Shown here piece by piece: positions 38,102 through 48,664 of a stretch of DNA of 64,000 nt. Numbering within the stretch: position 1 is the stretch's first letter; every line of letters starts with the position of its first letter. The notes beneath the pieces are model-generated. The model was not told the origin of the DNA. It saw nothing but the letters and a program-made list of their open reading frames with translations, and did not search any database. The translations under genes were made by a program, and so were the position numbers. This stretch comes from Eimeria necatrix (taxonomy: Eukaryota; Apicomplexa; Conoidasida; Eucoccidiorida; Eimeriidae). Where the stretch lies: assembly GCF_000499385.1 (NCBI RefSeq), contig NW_013651780.1:1-64000 (forward strand), given 5' to 3'.

Positions 38102-38738
38102 CTAGATTCGCCGTTTCAGGCGGTCTCTGATCTCCGCAATGATAGGGATGTTGCTTGTAAAGCACTGCACAAAGCACTCATCTTTCTCCCGTTCGATGGC
38201 TGTCTTTTCCGTTTGAGACGAAGCTCCCTCAAGCTTCGGGGCCAGGCGGTTGAAGCAAATCTGGAAAACAAAACAGCGGAGCAGAGCACATCACCTCTTA
38301 CACTTCCATGCATATACGCGAATTACCTTGCGACTCGTGCCTTCAGATGTAGCTGCTCAAGTCTTGACCATCGACCTTAGGGTTCGTCGAATCTGACTTC
38401 TCTGGCTCTAGCTTTGTAGCCTCTCATTGGTTTATGGCTCCGGCCTATGGCTAAGGAAAACACGCCGACACAATGAATCCTACTTTCTGGCAGCTTTCTA
38501 TGTTGGTTTGGAGGCCTTCGACTTCTCGCTGTAGGACTCTGTTAAAGGACTGGCTGGGCTCGTGGCACTGGTTGATGCATTCAGCTATCTTCTCAGGATC
38601 TTGCTTGTGCGAATCGAAGCACGAAACGCAGCATTGGAACGACTTCTTCTGCATAGGCAAGGAGAGTATAGTAATTTCCTTTATCATATTCTCGAATTTA
38701 TTCTGAAACATCTTCGCTGTTTCCTCTAGGGAAGCCAT
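38102..38738 (-). CDS. FAM136A (DUF842) homologue
   Basis: Small conserved mitochondrial-type protein; in animals FAM136A is reported as an intermembrane-space protein of poorly known role. Two exons join in phase 0: 38484-38738 (85 codons, start MASLEETAKMF) and 38102-38260 (52 residues plus TAG), giving 137 residues against 138 in human. All four CX3C pairs are visible: CCVSC, CINQC, CQKIC (formed exactly across the splice junction, which confirms the model) and CFVQC. The intron uses donor GTAGGA and an acceptor ending CCAG. No homopolymer tracts. Confidence 0.9.
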
Positions 38739-39203
38739 TTTCGGTACGAGAAAATGAAGTCCTCTATGTCCAGGTGAAAAAATCGAGCTTCAACCGCACA
38801 GCAACAATACCTAGTGCCTTTTGCTTACAAATGACCTGTTTCTGGCCAATACAGCAACAAAAGAAAAGGCAGAGTTGAGGAGCCGATGTCGATTCAAGTA
38901 CCACCGGCCCCACGATGCATGCACACTTGCGCACAGCAGCGTTTCCTTGCTTCTAAAAGTCCTAAGTAAAATGCGCTTAAATTTTTAGTGCACGTTTACA
39001 GTTTTGAGTTAATCCACAGCGGCTCACAGCATCTTTTCCCGCATGGGTTGCCGACGCAGTCTGGAGACCTCAGTGTGTACAGGTTGTCACCGCGCTGCCT
39101 CTTCTTGAAAGCTGTTGAAACAAGTTGCACAGTTTCTCCAGTGAGGCTGTTCCCTGTGGCGGAGTGTTTTTCCAGAGCTTCGGAATGACTTAATTGGGTG
39201 GAC
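38739..39203. other. Divergent promoter region
   Basis: 465 bp between the divergent FAM136A-like and SET-domain genes, so promoters for both lie here. A minus-strand ORF (38996-39508) overlaps the SET gene and is taken as a shadow. It contains a TGCATGCA motif near 38916. Confidence 0.4.
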
Positions 39204-39685
39204 ATGCGTCTTCTGAGCCTGCTCACTGTCTGCTGGCTGTTGCCGACTCCTCGCGGCTCGAACAGCTTCCAAACGGCGCCAAGCCCCTCATTTTGGCCTT
39301 CTTTCCAGAAACAACATTTGCATTCTGCTTCTCTGAGACACAACGGGCTGCGTTGCCCCCCCCGCGGCGCCGCGAGCACCAGCAGCCCGCCAGCAGACGG
39401 CGAAGCCAGCGCCGCCTTCCTGCAGCTCAAAGAGTGGCTGGCTGCGCACGGCGGCACTGTGGACGTCCAGGGGCTGGCCCTGCAGTCCCACTTCGAAGCA
39501 GAGTCCAACAGCTTCGCCTGCGCAGCGGGCTTTGCTGCGCAGCAGCGGCTGCTGTGTCTTCGCCGCTACGAACGCGGCGAGCTGATCGCCAGCGTGCCGC
39601 CGCAGCTGCAGTTCAGCAGCGCCGCCCTCAAGGCCGTCGCAGGCCTTCTGCTCGAAGAGCTGCCCGCGGCGGCGGGCGGGGCTGC

Positions 39686-39726
<41 letters not shown>

Positions 39727-42348
39727 TGGGTCTGGGGGAAACTTGGGCTGGGAAGCTGCGTCTGGCGCAGCTGCTGGCTCTGTTTCAAGAGCTGCGGAAG
39801 GCCGGCCTGGTGCCGGGGGCCCCGCAAGCCCCGCCCAGCGCGAAGGGGCCCCCAGAGGCCCCCCTGCTCTCTGGCTGGGGCCTCTACCTGCGGCTGCTGC
39901 CGCCCCCCCGCAAGTCCATTCCGCTCTTCTGGACTGCTGAGGAGCTGCGCGCTCTGCAGCACCCCATAGCCCAGGCCGCCGTGGCCCGCCTGCACGGATT
40001 ATCGTGCACGTTTTCCCTGTGGGGCCCCGCGCTGCGCCGCTGCCTCCGGGCCCGCAGGCCCGCGGCGCTGCTGCAGCGCTCGCAGCTCTTCCAGCAGCTC
40101 CTCGAGGCCTTCGCAACTGTGGCCGCTCGCTCCGTCAAATTGCCTTCGGGGGACTTCGCCTTCATTCCCCTCCTCGACTGCTGCAGCCACTCCCCCGAGG
40201 CCGCCAACGCCACCCTCAGGTTTGCTGCGCCCGCCCGCGGCTCCGCGGGGCCCCCCCAGGCCCATGCAGCTCCGGGGGGGCCCCCGGGGGCCCCCCTGGG
40301 GGCCCCCCTGGCAGCCCCCTCAGGGGGGCCCTCGGGGGCCTCCGAGGGGGGTTCCACGGGGGCCCCCGAGGGGGCCCCCACGGGGGATTCCACGGGGGCC
40401 CCCGAGGGGGCCCCTGAGGGGGCCCCCCCGGGGGCCCCCCTTGGGGCAAGTGGCGTGTCTGTAGAGCTGGTGGCTGCCCGTGACATTGCTGCTGGAGAGG
40501 AGATAAAAGTTTCCTTCGGGAGTTTCGACAACCCCACGCTGCTGCTTAACTACGGACTGCTTCCTGCGAAAAACCCGTGAGAATGCATGCAGAGGTCTGG
40601 CAGCAGCAGCAAGCAGCTCAGAATGCATGCAGAGATCTGGCAGCAGCAGCAAGCAGCTAAGAATGCATGCAGAGGAGACCGTCGTCGTCGTTCGTGCTCA
40701 GAATGCATGCAGAGGTCTGGCAGCAGCAGCAAGCAGCTCAGAATGCATGCAGAGATCTGGCAGCAGCAGCAAGCAGCTCAGAATGCATGCAGAGATCTGG
40801 CAGCAGCAGCAACTAGCTCAGCTAAAGCAAGACTTTACAACAAAAGGAGTAGAGAGTTTTAGGTGTGTCTTTGGACTTATCTTTTTTGAATTAAGTGGGA
40901 CTTTTAACCTGCAGTTCTAATTCTTGAGAACTCACAAGTACATTTGTAGGTTTTTCTAGCTGCGTAAGTGACCGTCTTTTTGCATGCATGCGTCACTTTT
41001 TGCACTTAGTGCAGTTCAGTTTAGAAGATAACTTTTTGTAGTTATCAAGAATTAGAACTGCAGGTTAAAAGTCCCACTTAATTCAAAAAAGATAAGTCCA
41101 AAGATACAGGACTCGCACGCACGCAAGAGCATGCAAATCCATGAATGAATTCGACTCACATTAACGTGCGTTTGCACATATACACCATGCATGCATGCAT
41201 GCATGCATGCATGGTGTATATGTGCATGCATGCATGCATGCATGCATGGTGTATATGTGCATGCATGCATGCATGCATGCATGCATGGTGTATATGTGCA
41301 TGCATGCATGCATGCATGGTGTATATGTGCATGCATGCATGCATGCACACCATGCATGCATGCATGCATGGTGTATATGTGCATGCATGCATGCATGCAT
41401 GCATGCATGCATGCATGCATGCATCAAGACATCCATATTTCTGTTGCGTGCATCTCAGCCACGAGAAGGTCTCAGTGGAATTTACCCCTCAACGCGTGTA
41501 CTCTGCGCTGCGCGCTGTGGGCGCGGAAGTGCTGCTGCTGATGGATGACTTCAGCTTTTTGGGCCAAACTGCAGTCCAGGAATTAACTAAGATGGGACTG
41601 GCACTCCCGAGGTTTTCAGATGTGAAGACTTGCGGGGCCCCCCAAGTCAAGTACAACCCTTTCGTGACAGTTAAAGAAGACTTGGGGCCTGACGAGCGGC
41701 TCCTAAGGGCAGCGAAGGTCCGTTTTAACTTATTTGCTGCATATATATAATATATATATGTATAATATATATATTATATATAATGTGTATATTATATATA
41801 TATATGTGTGTATTTCTTTAATTTGTACTAATTAATGTATCTGCTAGCTTTGTGTATGCAGGTAATTACGGAAAACGCAATTTTCGAGGACTCATCAGCA
41901 GAAGGGGAGAACAGCGGATCGGCATGCGCTTCCAAGGTCGGCAAAGTCCAATTAACTTCACGCACTTTACTACTTGATTTGACTTTGAGAGTATTTTGTA
42001 AGCTGCTGAGGGAGTGCGAAAGATGAAGACTGAATGAACTCCGCGGTCGCTTGTTGGGTTTGTCTTCAGAGAGCGATGGGCTTTGTGGTTTCCTTCCTAC
42101 AGCACGCTGTGTTTGAACAGTTCAGCACAACAGAAGAGGAAGACTTGAAAATTCTGCGTGATAAACAAATTATAAAGCGGGAGGGCAAATTTGGTTTGGA
42201 AGAAGTAAAGCAGTTAACCCATGGGATGGAAGTAGCGATCCGTTTTCGGGCGCGCAGGAGGAGCGTGTTGTGCAGAGCGATTGCTTCAATAAAGCAACGA
42301 ATGGAAGAAAAAAGCCCTACAGATTTGACAAAAGGGAATTCAATTTAA
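39204..42348 (+). CDS. SET-domain protein of the Rubisco-LSMT/SETD family
   Basis: Predicted lysine methyltransferase of the LSMT/SETD3/SETD6 type. It starts MRLLSLLTVCWLLP, a signal-like leader, so a secretory or plastid location is possible. Exons: 39204-40576, 41459-41717, about 41862-41938 and about 42071-42348; the first intron (40577-41458, phase 2) joins NP to HEKVSVEF. Blocks: FLQLKEWLAAHGGTVDV, the split SET core with IPLLDCCSHSPEAAN and AAGEEIKVSFG, LLLNYGL, and the C-terminal helical substrate-binding region with FSTTEEEDLKILRD and RARRRSVLCRAIA. The usual Asn-His of the SET core reads Ser-His, and the usual Tyr-Gly reads Phe-Gly. Inserts are polyGln at 39691-39726 and a Gly/Ala/Pro array at 40240-40450. 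Confidence 0.85.
40240..40450 (+). repeat. GGGGCCCC-rich coding array in the SET gene
   Basis: Near-palindromic units such as GGGGGCCCCC repeat about 15 times and translate in frame as Gly/Ala/Pro with Ser, Thr and Glu. The insert separates the conserved core motifs of the SET domain. It is not CAG-derived. Confidence 0.85.
40581..40820. repeat. 40-bp intronic tandem array
   Basis: Six units in the first intron of the SET gene, each starting GAATGCATGCAGAG and most continuing with CTGGCAGCAGCAGCAAGCAG. The third unit has a divergent second half (GACCGTCGTCGTCGTTCGTG). Every unit carries TGCATGC. Confidence 0.9.
40868..41104. mobile_element. Intronic foldback element with 65-bp inverted arms
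   Basis: Arm 40868-40932 and its reverse complement at 41040-41104 differ at one base; the loop is 107 bp. A second, smaller inverted pair (AAGTGAC and GTCACTT) around TGCATGCATGC lies inside the loop. No obvious target duplication flanks the arms. It could be a MITE-like foldback element or the trace of a local inverted duplication. Confidence 0.7.
41186..41424. repeat. (TGCA)n array broken by GTGTATATG
   Basis: Seven runs of TGCATGCATGCA are separated mostly by GTGTATATG, all inside the first intron of the SET gene just before its acceptor. Every run is self-complementary. The motif TGCATGCA is a known binding sequence of an ApiAP2 domain in Plasmodium and is enriched in coccidian promoters, so the array could bind many factors or simply be a microsatellite. 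Confidence 0.9.
41742..41812. repeat. (AT)n microsatellite in an intron
   Basis: TATATA-rich stretch within the second intron of the SET gene. Confidence 0.9.
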
Positions 42349-42417
42349 TATTCCGCGAAGTTCAGTTAAATGGTGCGTTCTTGTGTGCCCAGAAAGCCAT
42401 TTCATATCTAAACTGAG

Positions 42418-42429
42418 GTGTACGTACAC
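42418..42429. promoter_or_regulatory. Palindrome GTGTACGTACAC, upstream copy
   Basis: Exact copy 82 bases before the ATG of the secreted ConA-like gene. It is one of nine exact copies in the right third of the window; a cis-regulatory role is inferred from recurrence and position only. Confidence 0.5.
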
Positions 42430-42511
42430 CCCGATCTGTGCCAATTGCAAACGCCGTTTTGGTGGCGCTTAAGGCAGTGGGCTTTCGTGTTTATCCTTTT
42501 CCAAATTTGTA

Positions 42512-43970
42512 ATGGGATCTCAACTGGCGTGGCCTTTTTTGGCCATTTCTTTTCTGGTGGCGGTACACTCAAATGTACTTGGTTACTCCAGTCGCCGCTC
42601 GCTGGCCCTCCGACGGAATCCGCAGATGTTTCTTCTTTTCCCGGATGCGTCTCACAGCCGCTTTCGCTTTGCGGAGACGAAGAGCAAAATAGATTTGATG
42701 ACGTTCGTGACCAACGTCTTCTTCCCCGCGCAAGAGCCGGCCGAGTACAAAAGACTGTTCAAGAAAGGCGGCTGCCCGCGGTGGATGCTGGACCCCCGCC
42801 TGGGCCCCCCGCAGCTCGCTGCAGACTGGCTGCCGGCGCCTGGCTGGTCTTACGACGTTCCCCACCAAACTATAGTTTTCGCGAGCTCGCAGGAGGCCCG
42901 GGAGCCCCCGCATGCATTCCCGTTCAACTTGTTTCTGCCGCGGCGGGTGTCTTCGCGTTTCGCGTTGATGAAGCGGGACTTCTTTTGCCAAGGCACTCAA
43001 ATTCAAAGTTCGATTTCTCTCCACGGAGCCACAGAGGCTGGACTTCTCTTTCGCGGAGTGGGGGAAAGAAACTTCTGGGCAGTTCTGCTGCGCCTCGGCG
43101 GCGGCGTGAGTCTGGTGCGCGTGAAGAACGGAGAAAGAATTAATTTGGGATCCATAGGAGCTTTCCGAGTGCAAAGTGAGGCAAAAAGAAGTCCTTTTTC
43201 GAACAAACGCGAGCCAAAGAGCCCGCAGCTGGCCAAGAGTACACTGTCAATGTGCAGGAACAAATGGGAGACGTCAGCGTGACTGTCGGTGCGCAGTGCA
43301 TGCAGTGTGCAGAGCTGGGGTGTACGTACACCGCAACCCGCAGGCGTCGAGGGGCAGGAACCCGTCAAGTTCACGCGGCAGCAGCAGGACCTGGAGGAGG
43401 CGCGGCCTAAGGGCTATGAAGACTGTGGGAAATAAATCAAATTAAAACAAATAATTAATAAAGTTTTGCAATTCGAAATGCCGCTTCAGCCCAAGGCGCA
43501 GCGGGACTCTTAGCTGGAGGCGGGCTGGCCAAGTTCCGCGGCACTTTCGTCGGTTCGTCTTTTTTGCACAAGTCCCATTTTTGAATTTTTATTTCCCGCG
43601 GACTTCGCCGCAGGAGACGTGAAGTGGTGGGGGCTCTTGCAAGTCTTTTTGAAACTCCTGCATGCATGCAGCAGCCTCTCAGGGTCCCGCAGGTTCAAAT
43701 TCCCCAGCTGTCGCAAAAGCTTAAGGTATTTATTTGTCTTGGAAAAATTTTCTTTTTTTTCTTTTGACAATTTGCATGCAGGCCGCCACCACGGAGCTCG
43801 GGAAAGACGCATCCGTCATACTGGAACTTCCGGAAGACTTGGCAAACTGGTGTCCCGAAGGTGGGTTGTTTTCTTTCATTTCATCTTCATTTTATTTCCA
43901 TTATGAATTTGCAAACAACTCTTTTCTGGCTGCAGGGGCGCTCTGCGCCGGGCCCTTGTACAGTGCTTAA
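42512..43970 (+). CDS. Predicted secreted protein with a ConA/laminin-G-like domain
   Basis: The start MGSQLAWPFLAISFLVAVHS fits a signal peptide. The blocks GATEAGLLFRGVGERNFWAV, VRVKNGERINLG, QEYTVNVQEQMGDVSVTVG and GQEPVKF follow the strand order of ConA-like (laminin-G/DUF1080-type) domains: exposure to solvent, ligand-facing strands, then 'epv' turn. Exons 42512-43175, 43229-43288 and 43344-43424 join well (phase 1 each). Further exons 43514-43532 (only 19 nt), 43614-43725, 43782-43860 and 43936-43970 keep phase and add VVGALASLFETPACMQQPL and LELPEDLANWCPEG, ending at TAA. The alternative is a stop soon after 43424 and a separate 3' gene. Introns are very short (53 and 55 bases). Confidence 0.65.
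43320..43331. promoter_or_regulatory. Palindrome GTGTACGTACAC inside a 55-bp intron
   Basis: Exact copy 12 bases before the exon start at 43344, followed by CGCAACCCGCAG. The position overlaps where the branch point and polypyrimidine region should be. The same intron also holds TGCATGCA. Confidence 0.5.
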
Positions 43971-44528
43971 GTCGCCCACAAAGGGCTCTCCGTTGCTGCA
44001 ACTTGAAAGATATTATTTTCTGAAAAAACGCAGAGCCAGCTACTGTTGCATGCTGAAGCAAAAACTCTAACTTTCTGCATTTACTGGAATTATGAACATT
44101 CAAAACAACCGCTCAAATGGGGTTTTCGCTCCCTGCGCAGCGGCTGCCCTGCGGTGTAACTACAGCCGCGAGACGCCCGCCGCATGCAAAGCGGTCTAAG
44201 TGGCCATTAATCCGAAAAGAAAAAGCCAAAAGTGGCAAAGTGGCAAAATGCGCACAAGTCCTACTCGCGGAGTTCCAACTGCCATTGAAATGTGCGCGCC
44301 TGCAAAGCTTGCACGCAGCTGCTGTCGTGACACCCCGCGACGCGCGGTGTCACGACACCGCGCCGCCGCAGGCAACGCCTTCACTTCTCTGCTTCTTCAC
44401 TTCAAATTGCGGAGTTCCCTGCCTGCGCACTTGGACAGATTTGCGTAACTTTGCACAAATAGTGACTGCAGTTGCCACATTATTATAGAGTTTCTGCGTT
44501 CCGCTCCCGCGGGCTCTGCATGCAGTCT
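43971..44528. other. Intergenic, convergent 3' ends
   Basis: Between the ConA-like gene (+) and the aspartyl protease gene (-). No coding signal was recognised. Contains a perfect inverted repeat near 44329-44358 (GTGTCACGACACCGCG against CGACACCCCGCGACGCGCGG in part). Confidence 0.4.
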
Positions 44529-47500
44529 TCAGAGCTTAGTCGTGTGCTGCGCCCGCAGCGCTGAGTCCTCCTGCAGCAGCTCGGGCCGCAGCCTGTTGCT
44601 GCCTCTCTCGAATGCCAAAATGTCCTCAGTCTTGAATGACCCCGAGGGATAAGAGTTCACCACTTGCTGCAGAAACTGCCGGTTTTCCGGGCTGTGCACG
44701 GCGCGCGCAATGCCCACCTGTGCAGAAAACGCACAAGTTCCACTTTGCAAATATTTGCAAATTTACAAAAAATGCAACACCCGGGGATGTTGAAAACACA
44801 GAAGTTCCACTTTGCAAATATTTGCAAACTTTGCACAAAAAATGCAACACCCCGCGCCTGCGAGTCTCTGCCTCAGTGCATGCAAGTGCATGCAAGTGCA
44901 TGCAAGCCCCAAAACTGCCGCTGTGCTGCGACAGTAACAAATAGGCTCTGCAGCCTGTTTGCTCTTGGGCTCAGAGCTTAGGGTTTAGGGTTTAGGGTTT
45001 AGGGTAGTCAGCTCGAGATGTGCAACTTGAACAGTCTAAGTTCAGCTTTAGACTTACCAGGGAGGGGGTGGTTCCGTCGGAGCGTCTGAAGACAGTGTAG
45101 AAGTGCCGCATGAACCCCAAAGAGCCCAAAATGTAGGCGTGGCCGAAGTCCGAGGGAACGTCGATTTGCATGTAGGCCGGCTTGCACAAGTTGGTTTTGC
45201 TGCGCACGAGGTAGTCTTCGGGTTTCAAGACGAAGCTCACGCCGCCCTGCGAAGCAAAGAAAAACGAACTCCGGCTAAATTCTGCTGCAGCGCAGCAGCA
45301 CTTGGCTTTTGCTGCTGCAGCTCCAACTGCCACGCAGTCGATCTGCTGCAGCGCAGCAGCACTTGGGCTTTTGCTGCTGCAGCGCAGCAGCACTTGGGCT
45401 TTTGCTGCTGCAGCGCAGCAGCGAAAAACCAACTGCAGCAGCTAGTCAGCTCGATATGTGCAACTTGAACGGTCTGCGCACTATGACGTAAGTTATGTCG
45501 GGGTAACTGCTCAGGAACGAGTCGTCGTCTCCGCACTCCTGCAAAAACAAACAATAAACGCAAACCCAAGATGCATTATATATATATATATATATATAAT
45601 ATATATATATGTATGTATATATATATGTACAACTTCTGCAGACTACAAGTCAGGCGTACGCAGAAGCCTTCCAGGGAGTCAGCAGCACAAACTAGGAAGC
45701 TGCAGCAACAGGCTACTCTTTTATTCCACAAGCTAGCTGTCCACCCGAGATTCCAGCCACTTGTTTGCCTAGCTAGCTACTCAAGTGGCTAGCTAGCTAG
45801 CTGCCCAAGCACCGCGCAGCACCTGTGAGGGTATCATTTCCAGAAAGCTGCGCATTTCGTTTCCCGGCATGGTGTTGAAGCTCGTTCCCGAGTCCACAAT
45901 GACGTAATTTTTCGTGCCCTCTTCACAGCAGAACTTCTTGTCTCCAACGTAAATTGCATCTAATGCCACTTCCCAGTAGTGCTCGCGCTCCACGGGAAAC
46001 ATGTGAATAGGGGATTCGTAGAATCGCGGGTCCACGCCCCCGAAAAATAAAGCAGACACCTAAGGACAACGTTGCACATCCAGTCCAGTTCGAATAAATA
46101 TAAACAAAACGACTGTGGCATCCAACTTGCATCTCCAGCACTGCCATCAGTCTTGAACAAACATCATAAACCATCAATCTGAATGAACAACTGTGCTGCC
46201 TGCATGCGTACTACTCCCAAGATATAATGTGCCAAGAACAAGGAACTGCTCTCAGGGAAAATATGACCTCATGGACTTACTGGTGAGTCCTTTGCTACGT
46301 AAAAGGCGAACTCGCTTCGCTTTAGATCGGCCTGCTTCATGATGTTGTCGTAGATGGGCGTGGCGCCGGTGCTGGACATGTCTGGAAAGCCCATGCCCAC
46401 AATGCCTTCAAAGTTGATGGACTGAAAGCAAACACAAACACTTGTGCACAACAAATGAAAAAGATGCATGCACAGCCCCACAAATGGACTACTAATGGCC
46501 AGCGACAGCTGCTCGAACCCTCCAAAAAAACCAAAAAACCAAAAGCAGACAGCCTTAACTCCAACCACAGACTCTCGTGAAAGAAGAAAATTTGATGAGA
46601 GTCTTTGTTCGAAGTTCTTGAACTTAGACGCAGACTCTCATCAAAGAAGAAAAGTGTTAGGAGTCATTGTTTGAAGGTTCTCGAACTTGAACCCCAGACT
46701 CTTCTTCAAAGAAGAAAAGAGTTAAGAGTCATTGTCTGAAGTTCTTGAACTTGAACTCAGACTCTTTTCAAAGAAGAGAAGTGTTAAGAGTGCCAGTTAG
46801 AAGTTTTTGAACTTCAAACAAAGCCTGCCAACACTTTCCTTCCCTTGAACTTGAACCCAAACTCCCGCCCCGCCCACCTTGAAGATGTTTCCGTGTTGGT
46901 TGTGGCCTCCTTCCTTTTCAACAAGTCCGAAAGTTTGGCCCTTGACTGTGAACGGCCCCACTTGGAAGTTGTCCACCCCCGTGGAGCCCTCGATGCGCCC
47001 CGTGCCGAAAGTGATGTCCAAGTGCACTGGCGGCGAAGTGTATTGAAAGCTCGAGGACTTCTCGGGGTCAAATCTCTTCACTTTCGTGCAAGTGTCGTCT
47101 TCGCACTTGGAGCCAACGACCCACAAGTTCCTGCGAACCCAGCAAAACTAACTAACAAACTAAGTGCATTTCAGATCAATTCTAGGAAAAATTAGCAAAA
47201 AAAGCCAATTAATCGACAAATAATGCCACCACTTAGTGCACTTCAGATCAATTCTGGGGAAAAATTAGCAGAAAAAAGCCAATTAATCGACAAATAATGC
47301 CACCACTAAGTGCATTTCAGATCAATTCTACGGAAAATTAGCAAAAAAAGCCAATTAATCGACAAATAATGCCACTATTTTCAACAAAGTTTACTTAGTT
47401 TCGGCCCTCTGTTCCTGAGCTCTGCTGCAACTCACGTGCTGCCCGTGTCGAAGATCGGGTGGACCCACTGCGGCGGAGTCCCAATGCCCAGCATTCCGCA

Positions 47501-48617
47501 GTACTGGCTCTGCAGCAGCAAACAGAAGAAAAGACTTAGTGCATTTGACTCAGTGCAAAAACAACAAACTAACGAGGCTGCGGACTCTGTTCAATTCAAT
47601 CACGGAATAACCTAAGTGGCGTCAGCTGCTTCCTTCTAGTCACCTCTCAGGCAGCAAAAACAAGCAAGAAAACGAAGAAAAGGATCTACTGCAAGAAACT
47701 GCAAAGAGAGGCAGCGCTGAGACAAGCCAAAGGGAAGCCGCAGCTCTTCTATCCAGTCTAGTGCTAAGGAAACCCCACTAAAAACCCAACCCCGAGTCTG
47801 AAAACCCCAGTTGAAGGCCTACGTCTTTCATTTGCATGATGGGCACAGAAGTCTGAGCAAGTCCCAGTTCGAGATCGAGTGTATCTGCTGCTGCTTTGTT
47901 TTGCAAAAAGCTCGTGGCGCCCGCGCCGCCGGCTTTCGTGTCAGTGGGTTTGTTTCCAAGAGATCCAAAAGGACCTTCTCCCCTTTTCATGTAAAAGGTT
48001 GTATTTAAGTTTTTCACTGCGTTGTGGTTCGTTTCCAAAGCTGCAAAAGTCTCATCTTCCGCGCTTTCCCGCGCCCTCGTCATGGGCATCAGGAACTGCA
48101 CACGCAGCGCAAGCAGGTGTACGTACACCCCACGCGCGCACACCTCAGCCCCCGTCGGCCAGCAGCCGTTCACTTAATTAATTCTCTCAAACTGCGGAAT
48201 TTTCCGGAATATTTCTGAATGTTTCTTAATTTCCGGCAAACGTGCTTCTCGACGTGCAGATCTTTCGCGCACTTCCTGCCACTTTCACTACTGCCACTAT
48301 TACTGCTGCCACTGACACTGCCATTGCTGCAAACTGGCACTTTAATACTTCTTTTTGTGCAGACTTTGCTGCGCCAGTGGACTCACGCTCGACTCGTGTT
48401 CCCCGTGGAGACAAACTTTGCAGTTTTGCCCGTCTTTCCCGAAGCAGTTTCTGCAAAGCGGCACAGCGCCGCTGTAGGGCCGGACGTGCTGCTGCTTCGT
48501 GACGGAAGAAAGGACTTCTCCATTTCCTGCGAGCTGCAGCGGCTCCGCACTGCTGCTGACGGCTGTCAGCACAGCAGCAGCAGCAGGCGTTGCTGCCACT
48601 CCCGCTGCATGCGCGCC

Positions 48618-48664
<47 letters not shown>

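Noticed and set aside
40581..40820. CRISPR-like array of regular units
   Set aside because: The units are adjacent tandem copies with no unique spacers, inside a eukaryotic intron.
41052..41436. ORFs of repeating Met-His-Ala-Cys
   Set aside because: Direct translation of the (TGCA)n array in an intron, not protein.
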